46,678 nucleotides of DNA from Bacillus salipaludis. Lineage in GTDB: Bacteria; Bacillota; Bacilli; Bacillales_B; DSM-18226. How positions within the stretch are numbered: position 1 is the first letter of the stretch; each line of letters begins with the position of its first letter. The position numbers were made by a program, and so were the translations under genes. Location: NCBI RefSeq assembly GCF_004358205.1, contig NZ_SMYO01000026.1:1-46678 (forward strand), in the 5' to 3' direction. Positions 1 through 8,008 of the stretch are shown piece after piece. The notes under the pieces are model-generated. The model had not been told where the DNA came from. It saw only the letters and a program-made list of their open reading frames with translations, and searched no databases.

Positions 1-27
1 CCAATTTTGACGCCTATTTTTCATATT

Positions 28-62
28 TTTGTTATTCAACAATCGGGCGCGATTGTTGGGCA
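28..62 (-). repeat. Palindromic intergenic repeat, GCGCCCGATTGTTG subtype
   Basis: This is an inverted repeat whose arms read TTCAACAATCG and CGATTGTTGgGcAA around a GGGCG centre. The minus strand reads GCGCCCGATTGTTGAATAA, which recurs at 44696-44714 and, shortened, at 46432-46446. It belongs to the repeat family that fills the right-hand end of this window. The rest of positions 1-127 shows no gene. Confidence 0.6.
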
Positions 63-127
63 AGAATTAAAAGGGTGATACATATTAGTCATGTATAATA
101 TGTATTGCCCTTTATTTTTTTTACTTT

Positions 128-226
128 TTACAAATTAGGTCTTGATAACAAAAGCCACGGCACCACTCCTTTTTCCAATTGCTCAATGACCTGCTCTGTT
201 ACAATCTCGTAAATGCTTTTTTTCAT
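128..226 (-). pseudogene. ardC: 5' stub of an ArdC-like antirestriction gene
   Basis: The start at 226 has a strong ribosome binding site (GGAGGAG, 6 nt upstream). The first 24 residues, beginning MKKSIYEIVTEQ and running to a VVPW motif, look like the N-terminus of ArdC-type ssDNA-binding antirestriction proteins carried by conjugative elements and phages. Those proteins are normally about 300 residues. Here the similarity ends directly after VVPW and a stop follows eight codons later, so the single-strand-binding and metallopeptidase parts are gone. The long leader upstream is related to the leader of the radC-like gene near 19 kb. I read this as the surviving 5' end of a mobile-element gene. 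The family call rests on a short N-terminus and is therefore moderate. Confidence 0.6.
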
Positions 227-775
227 TTGGTTTCTCCTCCTTTTGATTTGCTTCTTTGTCTTCCGAAACAGATTAGTTCCCAAAAGGGGATTAATTTTTC
301 CCTTTTGGCATGGAGAACGAAAAACATGCATAGGCAATTGGTCAAGGGATTAGCACAAAAAGTTTTTTGATGTTGCGTAGCGTTTTTATTCAAAAAAGTT
401 TTTTGCCCCTTGACTGATTGACTAGCCTTCTTAGCTTCCAGCCGGAAAGGTTCGGGTGTCCTACCGGTTGGAAGTTTAGAAGGATTGCGCTGTTTTACGA
501 TTCGGAAGGCAAAAGGGCAAATTAAATCATTAGGAGCAAAGCGACACGATTCCCGGAGTAAACCGGGAATTTTCCTTTTGGTTATGGCTTTTACGATTCT
601 CGGCTCGTGGGGTACGGCCGTTAGGCAAATGGATCAGGAACCTACGGAATGTAGGCGTTAGCCGTACAGTCCGTGGTTATCGATCCATTTAGTGCCACAG
701 CGACACGTTACAGCTTGTTAAAAAGCGTTTTTTGCTTTTTTACAAGCTGTCGTGCTGCCGCCAATAAAAGAATCT
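227..775 (-). ncRNA. Structured leader RNA, radC-motif type, copy A
   Basis: A long untranslated region lies upstream of the ardC stub and recurs, diverged, at 19082-19655 upstream of the radC-like gene. Shared blocks on the plus strand include GGAAAGGTTCGGGTGTCC (453-470), CGCTGTTTTACGATTCGG (487-504) and CAGGAACCTACGGAATG (635-651). Stems are visible: CCAAAAGGG/CCCTTTTGG (289-308), GTCAAGGG/CCCTTGAC (341-413), TTCCAGCCGG/CCGGTTGGAA (436-474), TCCCGG/CCGGGA (550-567), and a long terminal hairpin CAGCTTGT/ACAAGCTG (711-749). Several stems differ in sequence from copy B but still pair, which indicates selection on RNA structure. Conserved RNAs upstream of radC and antirestriction genes are known as the radC motif; I believe this is an instance, but the boundaries and the Rfam match are unverified. 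Confidence 0.7.
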
Positions 776-1433
776 TCATCATTTTTCTTTTTTTAAAAAT
801 GCCCCCTCTTAAGGCATGCTAAGTCATTCATATCGATTGATTTTCTCCACAAAAAAAGGAGAAGGATTAACCCTTCTCCGTACGCTCTAACTAGAACCGC
901 TCATATTTAATTACTAAATATTTTAAAAATAAAAATTCGAAATTTCGACCCTATTCATTAAATCCTTCTAAACAATCGTCCTTAAGGTGGATTGGAATAC
1001 TAATAGCTTAACCACATCAGAAGATCGTATCATATTACGGCTATCTAGATGGAGAAAGGAAGTGAAGTGTTAAAACGGCGAAGAAGAAAAAGTGCTCGAG
1101 AGGGAGTCCTTTCGAGCACTAATTCATCAAATTTCTGTACTATTTAATTATAGCCATTCATCACGGTGAAATCGAATGAGCAAAGATAACCTAGAATTTG
1201 AGGGATTTTTTCAATAAAAATTACCTGATGCACACGAAATTAATAAAAAACTACCTCTTACAGAAGAACAACTTCGAGGAACCTCTGATCGACCTAGCTT
1301 TTTGGGACTCTCAAGTTGGCATCTCCACAAAAAAACGCCTTTGAGGCGCAGTTAAGATTAAGGAATTACCAATTTTTCACATGAAATTAACACTCTGTAA
1401 TTTACTAAAGATTGTTTTTGTAAAACTATACTT
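776..1433. other. Intergenic stretch without a recognisable intact gene
   Basis: The stretch holds a minus-strand terminator (849-879) and a perfect 9-bp stem (AGTGCTCGA/TCGAGCACT, 1091-1120). A plus-strand frame from an ATG at 1177 looks weakly coding (LPDAHEINKKLPLTEEQLR after an early stop) and may be a gene remnant. I could not assign it to a family. Confidence 0.4.
849..879 (-). terminator. Rho-independent terminator
   Basis: The stem GGAGAAGG/CCTTCTCC has a 6-nt loop. On the minus strand it is followed by seven T residues. It would stop transcripts arriving from the DUF2085 gene pair to the right. Confidence 0.6.
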
Positions 1434-1790
1434 TTATGCTTTTGTTAATAAATGAATCAAAAGGAATGAAAGAAAAATAATGATCATGCTTTGACCGATC
1501 CCAGTGGATAAACCTGTTATCACCCGAAGTGTATTGTTGCTTGTACGCCATCTTTTCCATTGTGTGTATCCATCGACAACCATAGGTATATTCAGTACCA
1601 TTCCTAACCAAAACGCTACATGAATATGAAATAATAATAAAGGGATAAGGAACAAATAACCAAGCAGAATGGACATGCAGCGACTGCAAATGGGTAAGTA
1701 TTTTCCGTTAATGCAAATGGTCCGGTCCTTTCTTCGATGGCATGGGACAAACTGAAGCGTTATGATGTCGTAGAAAAGTTCACGTACCAC
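1434..1790 (-). CDS. DUF2085 family membrane protein
   Basis: This is a predicted integral membrane protein of about 118 residues. The signature of DUF2085 is present: CHRRKDRTICINGK, then PICSRC, then a D-G-x-x-Q segment (VVDGYTQ), then N-x-x-R-x-x-TG near the C-terminus, with hydrophobic segments between. The Cys and His residues of CHRR and CSRC suggest a metal or redox site; the function of the family is unknown. I chose the GTG at 1790 because GGAGGG lies 8 nt before it, whereas the longer open frame reaching 1823 has no such site. This start overlaps the end of the upstream gene by 11 nt, so the two are probably translationally coupled. Confidence 0.75.
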   Translation of the reverse strand: MVRELFYDIITLQFVPCHRRKDRTICINGKYLPICSRCMSILLGYLFLIPLLLFHIHVAFWLGMVLNIPMVVDGYTQWKRWRTSNNTLRVITGLSTGIGQSMIIIFLSFLLIHLLTKA

Positions 1791-2076
1791 AATCGAACCC
1801 TCCGCAGTCATGTCCGTGTCCACAATTTATCATGTCTCCATCGACGCAATCGATACAATCAATAAAAATACTCCAATCATTATCTTTTTTTTCTATTCTT
1901 TTTTTATTTCTCGAATCAATTCTTTTGTTTTTTCTAGAATAATAGATAATCGTATAGATGAGGAAAAGTATCCCAACTGTTAGCAATGAACCTCCCCAAA
2001 CATATCCATGTTTTTGAAGTAAAATGCCGCCGCTTACGCTTAAAATTAAGCTAAACATGATATTTAGGAAAAACAT
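1780..2076 (-). CDS. Small membrane protein with Cys/His-rich tail
   Basis: The 98-residue product has two hydrophobic N-terminal segments (about residues 1-20 and 26-47) and a basic linker. It ends in an acidic Cys/His-rich tail containing DCIDCVDGD, then INCGHGHDCGGFDCG. The tail has six cysteines and two histidines within 25 residues and looks like a metal-binding site. The start is supported by a GAAGGAA site. The gene overlaps the DUF2085 gene, which also carries conserved Cys/His residues, so the pair may form one membrane complex; that is inference. I do not recognise the family. Confidence 0.65.
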   Translation of the reverse strand: MFFLNIMFSLILSVSGGILLQKHGYVWGGSLLTVGILFLIYTIIYYSRKNKRIDSRNKKRIEKKDNDWSIFIDCIDCVDGDMINCGHGHDCGGFDCGT

Positions 2077-2286
2077 CTTGTTTCCTTCTTCCTGTTTATC
2101 GTCACAATTATTTTAATTTAAAAAAGGGAGTAAGAAAAGACAAACCCGATAGGAATAGGTACTTTTTAACCTCCTGTATTTTTCCAATCGCTGATTCCAC
2201 TAGAACACGAAAGCTTCCTTAGACTTATTTCCTCTCTTACGACCAAGGAACCTAATTTGTACGGTATACGTATAATTCAAACATCT

Positions 2287-2319
2287 AAAAAACTCCAACC
2301 GCCAGGGGTGGAGTTTTTT
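2287..2319. terminator. Bidirectional terminator
   Basis: The stem AACTCCA/TGGAGTT is flanked by an A-run on the left and a T-run on the right, so it can end transcription in both directions. It follows the 46-codon minus-strand ORF directly. Confidence 0.7.
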
Positions 2320-2458
2320 ATGATTTCGCTAGTTTTAATGATTCTTCAATTTCCTGCATTAATTTATCTGCACCTTCACGAGAAAAGATAAATTTACCGC
2401 CAGCGTAGTCGGTATTCCTAATACCCTTGCTCCGCACTTGGTTTTGAGACTTTGACAT
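2318..2458 (-). CDS. Hypothetical 46-residue protein
   Basis: This short frame runs from ATG at 2458 to a stop that sits inside the flanking terminator. The peptide is hydrophilic and looks genuinely coding: a basic N-terminus (MSKSQNQVRSKG), a central TDYAGGKFIFSREGADK segment and an amphipathic acidic helix (LMQEIEESLKLAK). The immediate terminator favours a real transcript, but no clear ribosome binding site precedes the ATG. It could also be the intact C-terminal part of a larger lost gene. I do not recognise a function. Confidence 0.5.
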   Translation of the reverse strand: MSKSQNQVRSKGIRNTDYAGGKFIFSREGADKLMQEIEESLKLAKS

Positions 2459-2670
2459 GGCGAACGAATAGATGTTGATACGTAACAACACTCAAAGCTT
2501 GCCAAAAGGAATCGTAGTTTTAAAGAGATATCGCCGTAGGTATTTTGGAAACCACTTTCCGGGTTTTGCTGTGCCCATTCAGTCGATAAATACCTTTTCT
2601 CCTCGGAGAAAGTCTCCGAGGGAATTATTGGGGGATTTTTTATTAAAGTAGAAGTCTTTGTAGATAAAGA

Positions 2671-2722
2671 AAAAACCATCCTTAGAGGTTGTTTCAAGTC
2701 TCTTTAGAGGATGGATTTTTTA
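2671..2722. terminator. Bidirectional terminator-like hairpin
   Basis: CCATCCT (2676-2682) pairs with AGGATGG (2708-2714), with an A-run before and a T-run after. It lies between the decayed oxidoreductase remnant and the 46-codon ORF. Confidence 0.55.
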
Positions 2723-2737
2723 TTTGTATCAGGCTCT

Positions 2738-3042
2738 TTAGAAATTAGGAAGCATAGCTCCCAACATGCCTATAGCCTCGTTTCTTTGTTTTTCCAAGTA
2801 TAAAAGGTATTAATTATTGATGAAATAAACCACGTGTATGATACGGCATCATCTGCTAATTTGTTATACATCAGTTTACCTAATCTTTTTTCTACCTCGG
2901 AAGCAAACTCTTCAGCCCTTTACTACTGAATGTCCCAAACTGCTGTTAATTTATATGTTTCTCTCCCATCTTTCTTTAATACTTCCAAGCCTTCAAGATG
3001 GGAAATGGATATAATCCCACAACCGATATAACCTAGTTTCAT
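2738..3042 (-). pseudogene. Gfo/Idh/MocA-type oxidoreductase remnant
   Basis: An ATG at 3042 with a strong AAAGGAGGG site opens a frame MKLGYIGCGIISISHLEGL. The G-x-G-x-x-S pattern is typical of the NAD(P)-binding N-terminus of Gfo/Idh/MocA sugar dehydrogenases. After about 40 codons there are two consecutive stops; the frame then continues as RAEEFASEVEKRLGK and, after an apparent internal deletion and a frameshift, ends at 2740. Only about 100 of the usual ~350 codons survive. It lies 47 bp downstream of the fructokinase stop on the same strand, so it was probably once the last gene of the fructan operon. The N-terminal family call is fairly secure; assigning the distal half to the same gene is less so. 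Confidence 0.65.
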
Positions 3043-3089
3043 AGAACCCACCCTCCTTTAAAAGTTATGATTTACAAATCTAAAGACCA

Positions 3090-4067
3090 TTAAATTTGCA
3101 TTTCTTTAAAATGGACAACCTCTTCCAGGGTCGGTAATGCCGAAATCGCCCCTACCTTGGTGCAGACCATCGCACCCACTTTATTACTGAAGGATATGAT
3201 TTTTGTTAGTTGTACGAAGTCATCCAATACTCTTTTTGGATCTCCTTCTTTCACTAACTGGAAAAGCATTGCGCCTATGAATGCATCCCCGGCACCTGTA
3301 GAATCAATTGATTCAACCAAAATACTAGGAACCGTTTCCATATGTTGGCCATTAGAGATCAATGTTCCTTTATTCCCTAACGTCACCGCTACTGCTTTTG
3401 CTCCCAATTGATGAAGAAATAAGGCTCCATCCGTTAAATTGGTTGTCCCGGAGATAATCTTTAATTCCTCCTCACTGACTTTGACAAAATCAGCAATTGC
3501 GATTCCCTTTTTCACTAGGTCTATAAACTCTCCTTTTCTTCCCTTCCAAAGGTCTTGTCTAAAGTTAGGATCAAATGAAATAAATTTACCATCAGCCTTA
3601 GTTTCTTGCATCACTTGTAAATAGGTTACTCGAAAAGGATCACCTAATAGAGCAGTGGCTGAACCAAAATGGATAATAGTGGATTCTTTTATTCTTTTTT
3701 GATCAAGATCGTTCACCGTCAAATAAGCATCTGCTCCACGGTTAAAAACAAAATCCCTTTCACCATTTGCCTTTAACGAAACGAAAGCTATGGTTGTAGG
3801 ATGTTCATCATCCATCGCAAGAAGGGAGGTATCGACTTTTACTTTATCTAATGTTTTTTTTAAAAAGTGTCCAAACGGATCATTGCCAACTTTACCACTG
3901 AAAGAAGCACTGCCCCCCAATTTCACAATCGTTGCACAAACATTAGCAGGAGCTCCACCTGCCTGTTTTTCAAATTTTCGACCTTCGATTAAATCCATAT
4001 CCACATCGGTGCAGAAAAAATCGATTAGTAATTCTCCAATACAAATAATCGATGATTTTGTATCCAT
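3090..4067 (-). CDS. Fructokinase, PfkB/ribokinase family
   Basis: The 325-residue product is a carbohydrate kinase that phosphorylates a furanose sugar with ATP in the cytoplasm. The family's two signatures are present: an N-terminal GGAPANVC glycine motif (residues 37-44) and the C-terminal DSTGAGDAF motif, whose Asp261 is the expected catalytic base. Length is normal for the family. It is the last intact gene of a minus-strand run that encodes two GH32 fructan hydrolases, 33 bp after the secreted enzyme. This makes fructose released by those enzymes the likely substrate, giving fructose 6-phosphate. Substrate choice is inferred from context; PfkB kinases with other specificities look similar. 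Confidence 0.85.
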   Translation of the reverse strand: MDTKSSIICIGELLIDFFCTDVDMDLIEGRKFEKQAGGAPANVCATIVKLGGSASFSGKVGNDPFGHFLKKTLDKVKVDTSLLAMDDEHPTTIAFVSLKANGERDFVFNRGADAYLTVNDLDQKRIKESTIIHFGSATALLGDPFRVTYLQVMQETKADGKFISFDPNFRQDLWKGRKGEFIDLVKKGIAIADFVKVSEEELKIISGTTNLTDGALFLHQLGAKAVAVTLGNKGTLISNGQHMETVPSILVESIDSTGAGDAFIGAMLFQLVKEGDPKRVLDDFVQLTKIISFSNKVGAMVCTKVGAISALPTLEEVVHFKEMQI

Positions 4068-4100
4068 TTCGTTAAACCTGCCTTTACTCAGTTTTTTCCT

Positions 4101-7100
4101 TTATAAATCTGACGAAAGTGTCCACTGCTGACGTTCTGAATCCGGATTCACATCATTTAGTTTCAAATTTCCCTCTTTTGATATTTCAAGTGCCTTTCCG
4201 TTATGCACAGATGTGATTCTTACAGTTCCATTATCATTTTTTGTAATTATCCAGCGCTGATTATTATAACCAAGGTAGGTGTACAGTTGAATTTTATTTT
4301 GCCCTGTATCCAGATCAAGCGCTTTGCCGCCCTCGGTACGTATAGAATATGTACCATACTCATCACCAGTTGGAATTAAGATCCATTTTGTCGCATTTTC
4401 TGTATCAGCTACAGTCACGGGCTCACCGTTTTGAGACATAGCAGTATAAATCGCTTTGCCAGTTGATGGATTCGTAAAGCTAGTAACAGTTAATTTAGCT
4501 TCTGACAGATTGCTAACATTCACATTTTGATAGGTTGTTTGACCTCCAAATACATTTAAACCAAAATGGCCTTCTGCAAAGGTTCCATCCTGTAAATCGA
4601 TGATTTTCTGATCATCCACATAAATCTGGATGTGAGGTCCTTTCGCTTCAATTTTCACCTTATATGTCCTTCCAGGTTGAATAAAAGCAGGGACTTTCGC
4701 TATTACCATCCGGTCTTCAAAACCACCGTCAATCTTGTAAAAAAGACGAAAAGCCTTCATATTTGGGTCAAGATTGAAGTAGTAGCCATTTCTACCGTCT
4801 TCACTTGCCCGGAACAGAATGGAACCTGCTCCTCCATTTTTCCCCAGCGTCATCTCTGCTTCGTAAGTAAAATTTCCTGCAGTTTCCTTGGCGATATAGT
4901 TTGCATCACTTATATACGTACCACGGATTCCATTTTCTGTAATAATCCATTGGGAGGCAGAAAGATCTGGTTTCCATCCAGTCAGATTTGTAAAGAATTC
5001 ACCATCATACACTCTTACAACTACACTTGTAGAAGCCTTACCATCTGGTGTAGAGGCTGTAATTACCGATTCTCCTTTACTTACCGCCTTTATTACTGCT
5101 TTGGAGTTTTTAGACGAGTCAACCTTCACCACATTCGAATCACTAGATGTCCATTTAATTGGCTGCGTTCCCTTTCCTTTTCCGTTCTCTACGGAAGCAA
5201 ACAGATATAGATTATCACCAATATTCATCTCTCTTTGATTTGTATCCATTACAATACTTGTTTCTTCATCTGCTTTTTGATTCCAAATATTTTCTAGTGA
5301 ATGTACTTTTAATGAAATAACCTTCACTTCTCCTCCCTTTGTGTAGAAGTTCATACTACGCCTTGAAGGATCAGGAAAAATCACATCAGATAAAACAACT
5401 TTTCCATCATTTGCAAATACTTCAATGGACGAATCATCAACAAATATATTCATTTTGATCCGTTTATTATCCGGTTTTAAAGGAGCTTCATGCAGAGTGG
5501 AAAAAAGACTTGAGAAATCAGTCTCTCCTGACATAGCACGATCGACAAATATTTGATTATCTGCTGGTTTGTATCCAACAACTGTTTTTTGGTCAGTCCC
5601 TTCACGAACTTGTAAACCAAATTCTGTTAATTCATTGGAGGAAGAAGGAATTTCAATTTCAGCTTCAATTTCAAAGGCTCCTGAAGAGATTCCTTTCAAC
5701 AAGTTTGAAAAATTCGACGGATTTACAACCTTATTCTCGGTCTGGAAAATGGTACTACGAATTGTTTGAAGCTCCTTAATTGGGGTTTGTGCAAGTTTTA
5801 TCCCATCATCTGTTTTCACCAATCTTACTTCTCTTGGAATCGTCAATTCACCCTTCCAGCCCGTTGTTGGGAAAGCGAATGGATAATCCCAGTTGGTCAT
5901 CCATGCCATCATCACACGGCGGTTATTCGGCATATTGGAGAAGGAGGTAGACGCATAAAACTCCTTTCCGTAATCCGTTTTCAGCACTTTACCCGCAGGA
6001 TTGTCATTAATGTATTTACCCTCAGAAGTTAAATCACCAATAAAATATTCCGCATCGGATCCTTGCGTCTTTGGATTTGCCCCTGTACTTATCATTAGAA
6101 CCCATTTTTTCTCTTTTGTACCGTCTACCTGAAGTTCAAAGAGGTCAGGGCATTCCCATACACCGCCACGAACATAATTTCCATAACCAAAATTATCTGT
6201 GAGCTTCCAATCAATTAGGTTAGTGGAAGTAAAGAAGCGGATATGATCCCCTCCAGATACAACCATGACCCATCGATTGTTCGCATCATCTCGGACAACT
6301 TTAGTATCACGGAAGTCCCAGCCTCCAGGATCTTCTCCATTCTTGCCCGGGTTCTCAATAACAATTGGATGCTCGGTTGAATACTCCCAAGTACGCCCCT
6401 GATCAGTACTGTAGGCTAGACCAATACGCTGATTACCATTTGGTTTATCGGGATTAAAGGAAGTGTAGTACGCAATCAGCCCTTTACCACCGGAATTATT
6501 GAATAATCCAGAAGCATTATTGGTATCTGCTACAGCAGATCCTGACCATACATGTCCGTTATCATTCCATGGCAAAGCTATTGGGAGGCGTTTCCAATGT
6601 ACCATATCATTACTTACTGCATGTGCCCAAGTCCCGCCATCTTGATGGAACAAATGATATTCGCCTTCAAAGTATACTAACCCATTCGGATCACTGACAG
6701 AGCCTCGAGCTGGAGTATAATGATAATCGGGTCTATATTTTTCATTATAATAGTTCGATGCTGGAACAAGATAAATATCCTGGAAGTAAGCAGAACCGGA
6801 TGTTACAGTAAATCCTGCAAATCCAGTACTGTAACTCCTATCCGCCACTTTTATAGCTGCCTCAGAATACCCGTCAACATAAAGTTCGATTTGATTGCCG
6901 TTTGTTATAATTTCAAGATGATGTTTGGTACCTTCTTGGGTTTTATAGGAGCGTTCGGATGTTTTGAGAACTGTACCATCCGCCTTCTTCAATTGTGCTT
7001 TGACAGTACTCCCTTCTTTAATAAGTGCAGCCTGGTAACCTGTTGTTCCTTGATCATTTGTACGAAATAAAAGTGCGGCTTCCGATGAATCTTGATCAAA

Positions 7101-7892
7101 AGAAACATTTCCTTCTAGTACAAAGTCACTGGCACTCTTATTGAAAACTTGTTTCGCTTTCACACCATCAATAGCAATTCCCTTCAAACCTTTGATCGCT
7201 GGTTCCCATCTTCCTTCCTTATATAGGGATGGGCCAAGATTTGTTGAAAGTTCGCTAACTTTTACATTTTGAAATAATGCTGCACCATCCCATACATTAA
7301 GACCAAGAAAGCCCTTCTTGTATGTAGAATTCTTAACATCAATAATCGGAGCATACTTATTCTCCCAATAAACTTTGATATTATCGTTTACCACTTTCAC
7401 CTTTAGATGATAGATTCCACCTTCTTGTACCTTAACTTGGCGTTCCTCTTTTAATTCCCTTTCATCGCGTGCATCACGAAGACGAATGATTCCCGCATTT
7501 GGAACGATTTGCAGCAAGTAGGAGTCCCATCCATCTTTATTAGAACGGAATACTAAGGTGGCATCCGCATTTTTGTCTATAATTTTTACATCTGCTTCAT
7601 ATATAAAATTTTCAGATGTAACACCTGATATTGCCATTACATTCTCTTTTGGTTCTGAAGTAAGCAACAGTCCTTGTTCAGTATCTTCTAAGGTGCCTTT
7701 CCCTCTAATTAGCCAGTCTGTTAGATTCGTATTTGCTTTGGCTACATTTTTAAAAATGGTCGACCCCTCCCCCATTTCATTTGATTCAGCTGCATTGCCT
7801 TTCGCCGGATGAACAAAAACCATTCCCAATGAGGAAGTAACCAGTACAATTGACAAAATTACAGAATTCCATTTTATTAAATTTGGTTTCAT
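4101..7892 (-). CDS. Secreted multimodular GH32 fructanase (levanase/inulinase type)
   Basis: The 1263-residue exoenzyme (numbered from the ATG at 7892) has a Sec signal peptide ending near residue 35. Two concanavalin/LamG-like modules (DUF1080-like, about 43-215 and 225-380) precede a GH32 catalytic domain (about 388-720). A GH32 C-terminal sandwich, a Big_2-type Ig-like domain (about 880-960), a third LamG-like module (970-1130) and a ricin-type beta-trefoil with QRW/QQW repeats (1135-1260) follow. Catalytic candidates are Asp401 in SDPNG (usually NDPNG), Asp529 in FRDTK (usually RDPK) and Glu581 in ECPD, so all three acids remain while flanking residues differ. I chose 7892 because CGAGGTC lies just upstream and the signal peptide follows directly; the frame is open to 7943. 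It probably cuts levan or inulin outside the cell for the neighbouring importer. Exo or endo mode cannot be told. Confidence 0.88.
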   Translation of the reverse strand: MKPNLIKWNSVILSIVLVTSSLGMVFVHPAKGNAAESNEMGEGSTIFKNVAKANTNLTDWLIRGKGTLEDTEQGLLLTSEPKENVMAISGVTSENFIYEADVKIIDKNADATLVFRSNKDGWDSYLLQIVPNAGIIRLRDARDERELKEERQVKVQEGGIYHLKVKVVNDNIKVYWENKYAPIIDVKNSTYKKGFLGLNVWDGAALFQNVKVSELSTNLGPSLYKEGRWEPAIKGLKGIAIDGVKAKQVFNKSASDFVLEGNVSFDQDSSEAALLFRTNDQGTTGYQAALIKEGSTVKAQLKKADGTVLKTSERSYKTQEGTKHHLEIITNGNQIELYVDGYSEAAIKVADRSYSTGFAGFTVTSGSAYFQDIYLVPASNYYNEKYRPDYHYTPARGSVSDPNGLVYFEGEYHLFHQDGGTWAHAVSNDMVHWKRLPIALPWNDNGHVWSGSAVADTNNASGLFNNSGGKGLIAYYTSFNPDKPNGNQRIGLAYSTDQGRTWEYSTEHPIVIENPGKNGEDPGGWDFRDTKVVRDDANNRWVMVVSGGDHIRFFTSTNLIDWKLTDNFGYGNYVRGGVWECPDLFELQVDGTKEKKWVLMISTGANPKTQGSDAEYFIGDLTSEGKYINDNPAGKVLKTDYGKEFYASTSFSNMPNNRRVMMAWMTNWDYPFAFPTTGWKGELTIPREVRLVKTDDGIKLAQTPIKELQTIRSTIFQTENKVVNPSNFSNLLKGISSGAFEIEAEIEIPSSSNELTEFGLQVREGTDQKTVVGYKPADNQIFVDRAMSGETDFSSLFSTLHEAPLKPDNKRIKMNIFVDDSSIEVFANDGKVVLSDVIFPDPSRRSMNFYTKGGEVKVISLKVHSLENIWNQKADEETSIVMDTNQREMNIGDNLYLFASVENGKGKGTQPIKWTSSDSNVVKVDSSKNSKAVIKAVSKGESVITASTPDGKASTSVVVRVYDGEFFTNLTGWKPDLSASQWIITENGIRGTYISDANYIAKETAGNFTYEAEMTLGKNGGAGSILFRASEDGRNGYYFNLDPNMKAFRLFYKIDGGFEDRMVIAKVPAFIQPGRTYKVKIEAKGPHIQIYVDDQKIIDLQDGTFAEGHFGLNVFGGQTTYQNVNVSNLSEAKLTVTSFTNPSTGKAIYTAMSQNGEPVTVADTENATKWILIPTGDEYGTYSIRTEGGKALDLDTGQNKIQLYTYLGYNNQRWIITKNDNGTVRITSVHNGKALEISKEGNLKLNDVNPDSERQQWTLSSDL

Positions 7893-7950
7893 CCATTGAC
7901 CTCGTTTCCAGAATAAAATTGATTTAACAAAACGCATTAACAAAACAAAA

Positions 7951-8004
7951 TTAGGGATTTCCTGTTATTCTTGCAAAATTGAATAATAGTACAGGCATCC
8001 CTAA
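7951..8004 (-). terminator. Hairpin between the two GH32 genes
   Basis: A long stem, TTAGGGAT/ATCCCTAA extended by CCTGT/ACAGG and TATTC/GAATA, lies directly after the stop of the cytoplasmic GH32 gene. It is followed by a T-rich minus-strand tail. No promoter is obvious downstream, so it may be a partial terminator that lowers expression of the secreted enzyme, or an mRNA end protector. Confidence 0.6.
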
Positions 8005-8008
8005 AAGG

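Noticed and set aside
2359..2697. 112-codon minus-strand open frame
   Set aside because: It overlaps the better 46-codon ORF in another frame, and its residues show no domain-like pattern.
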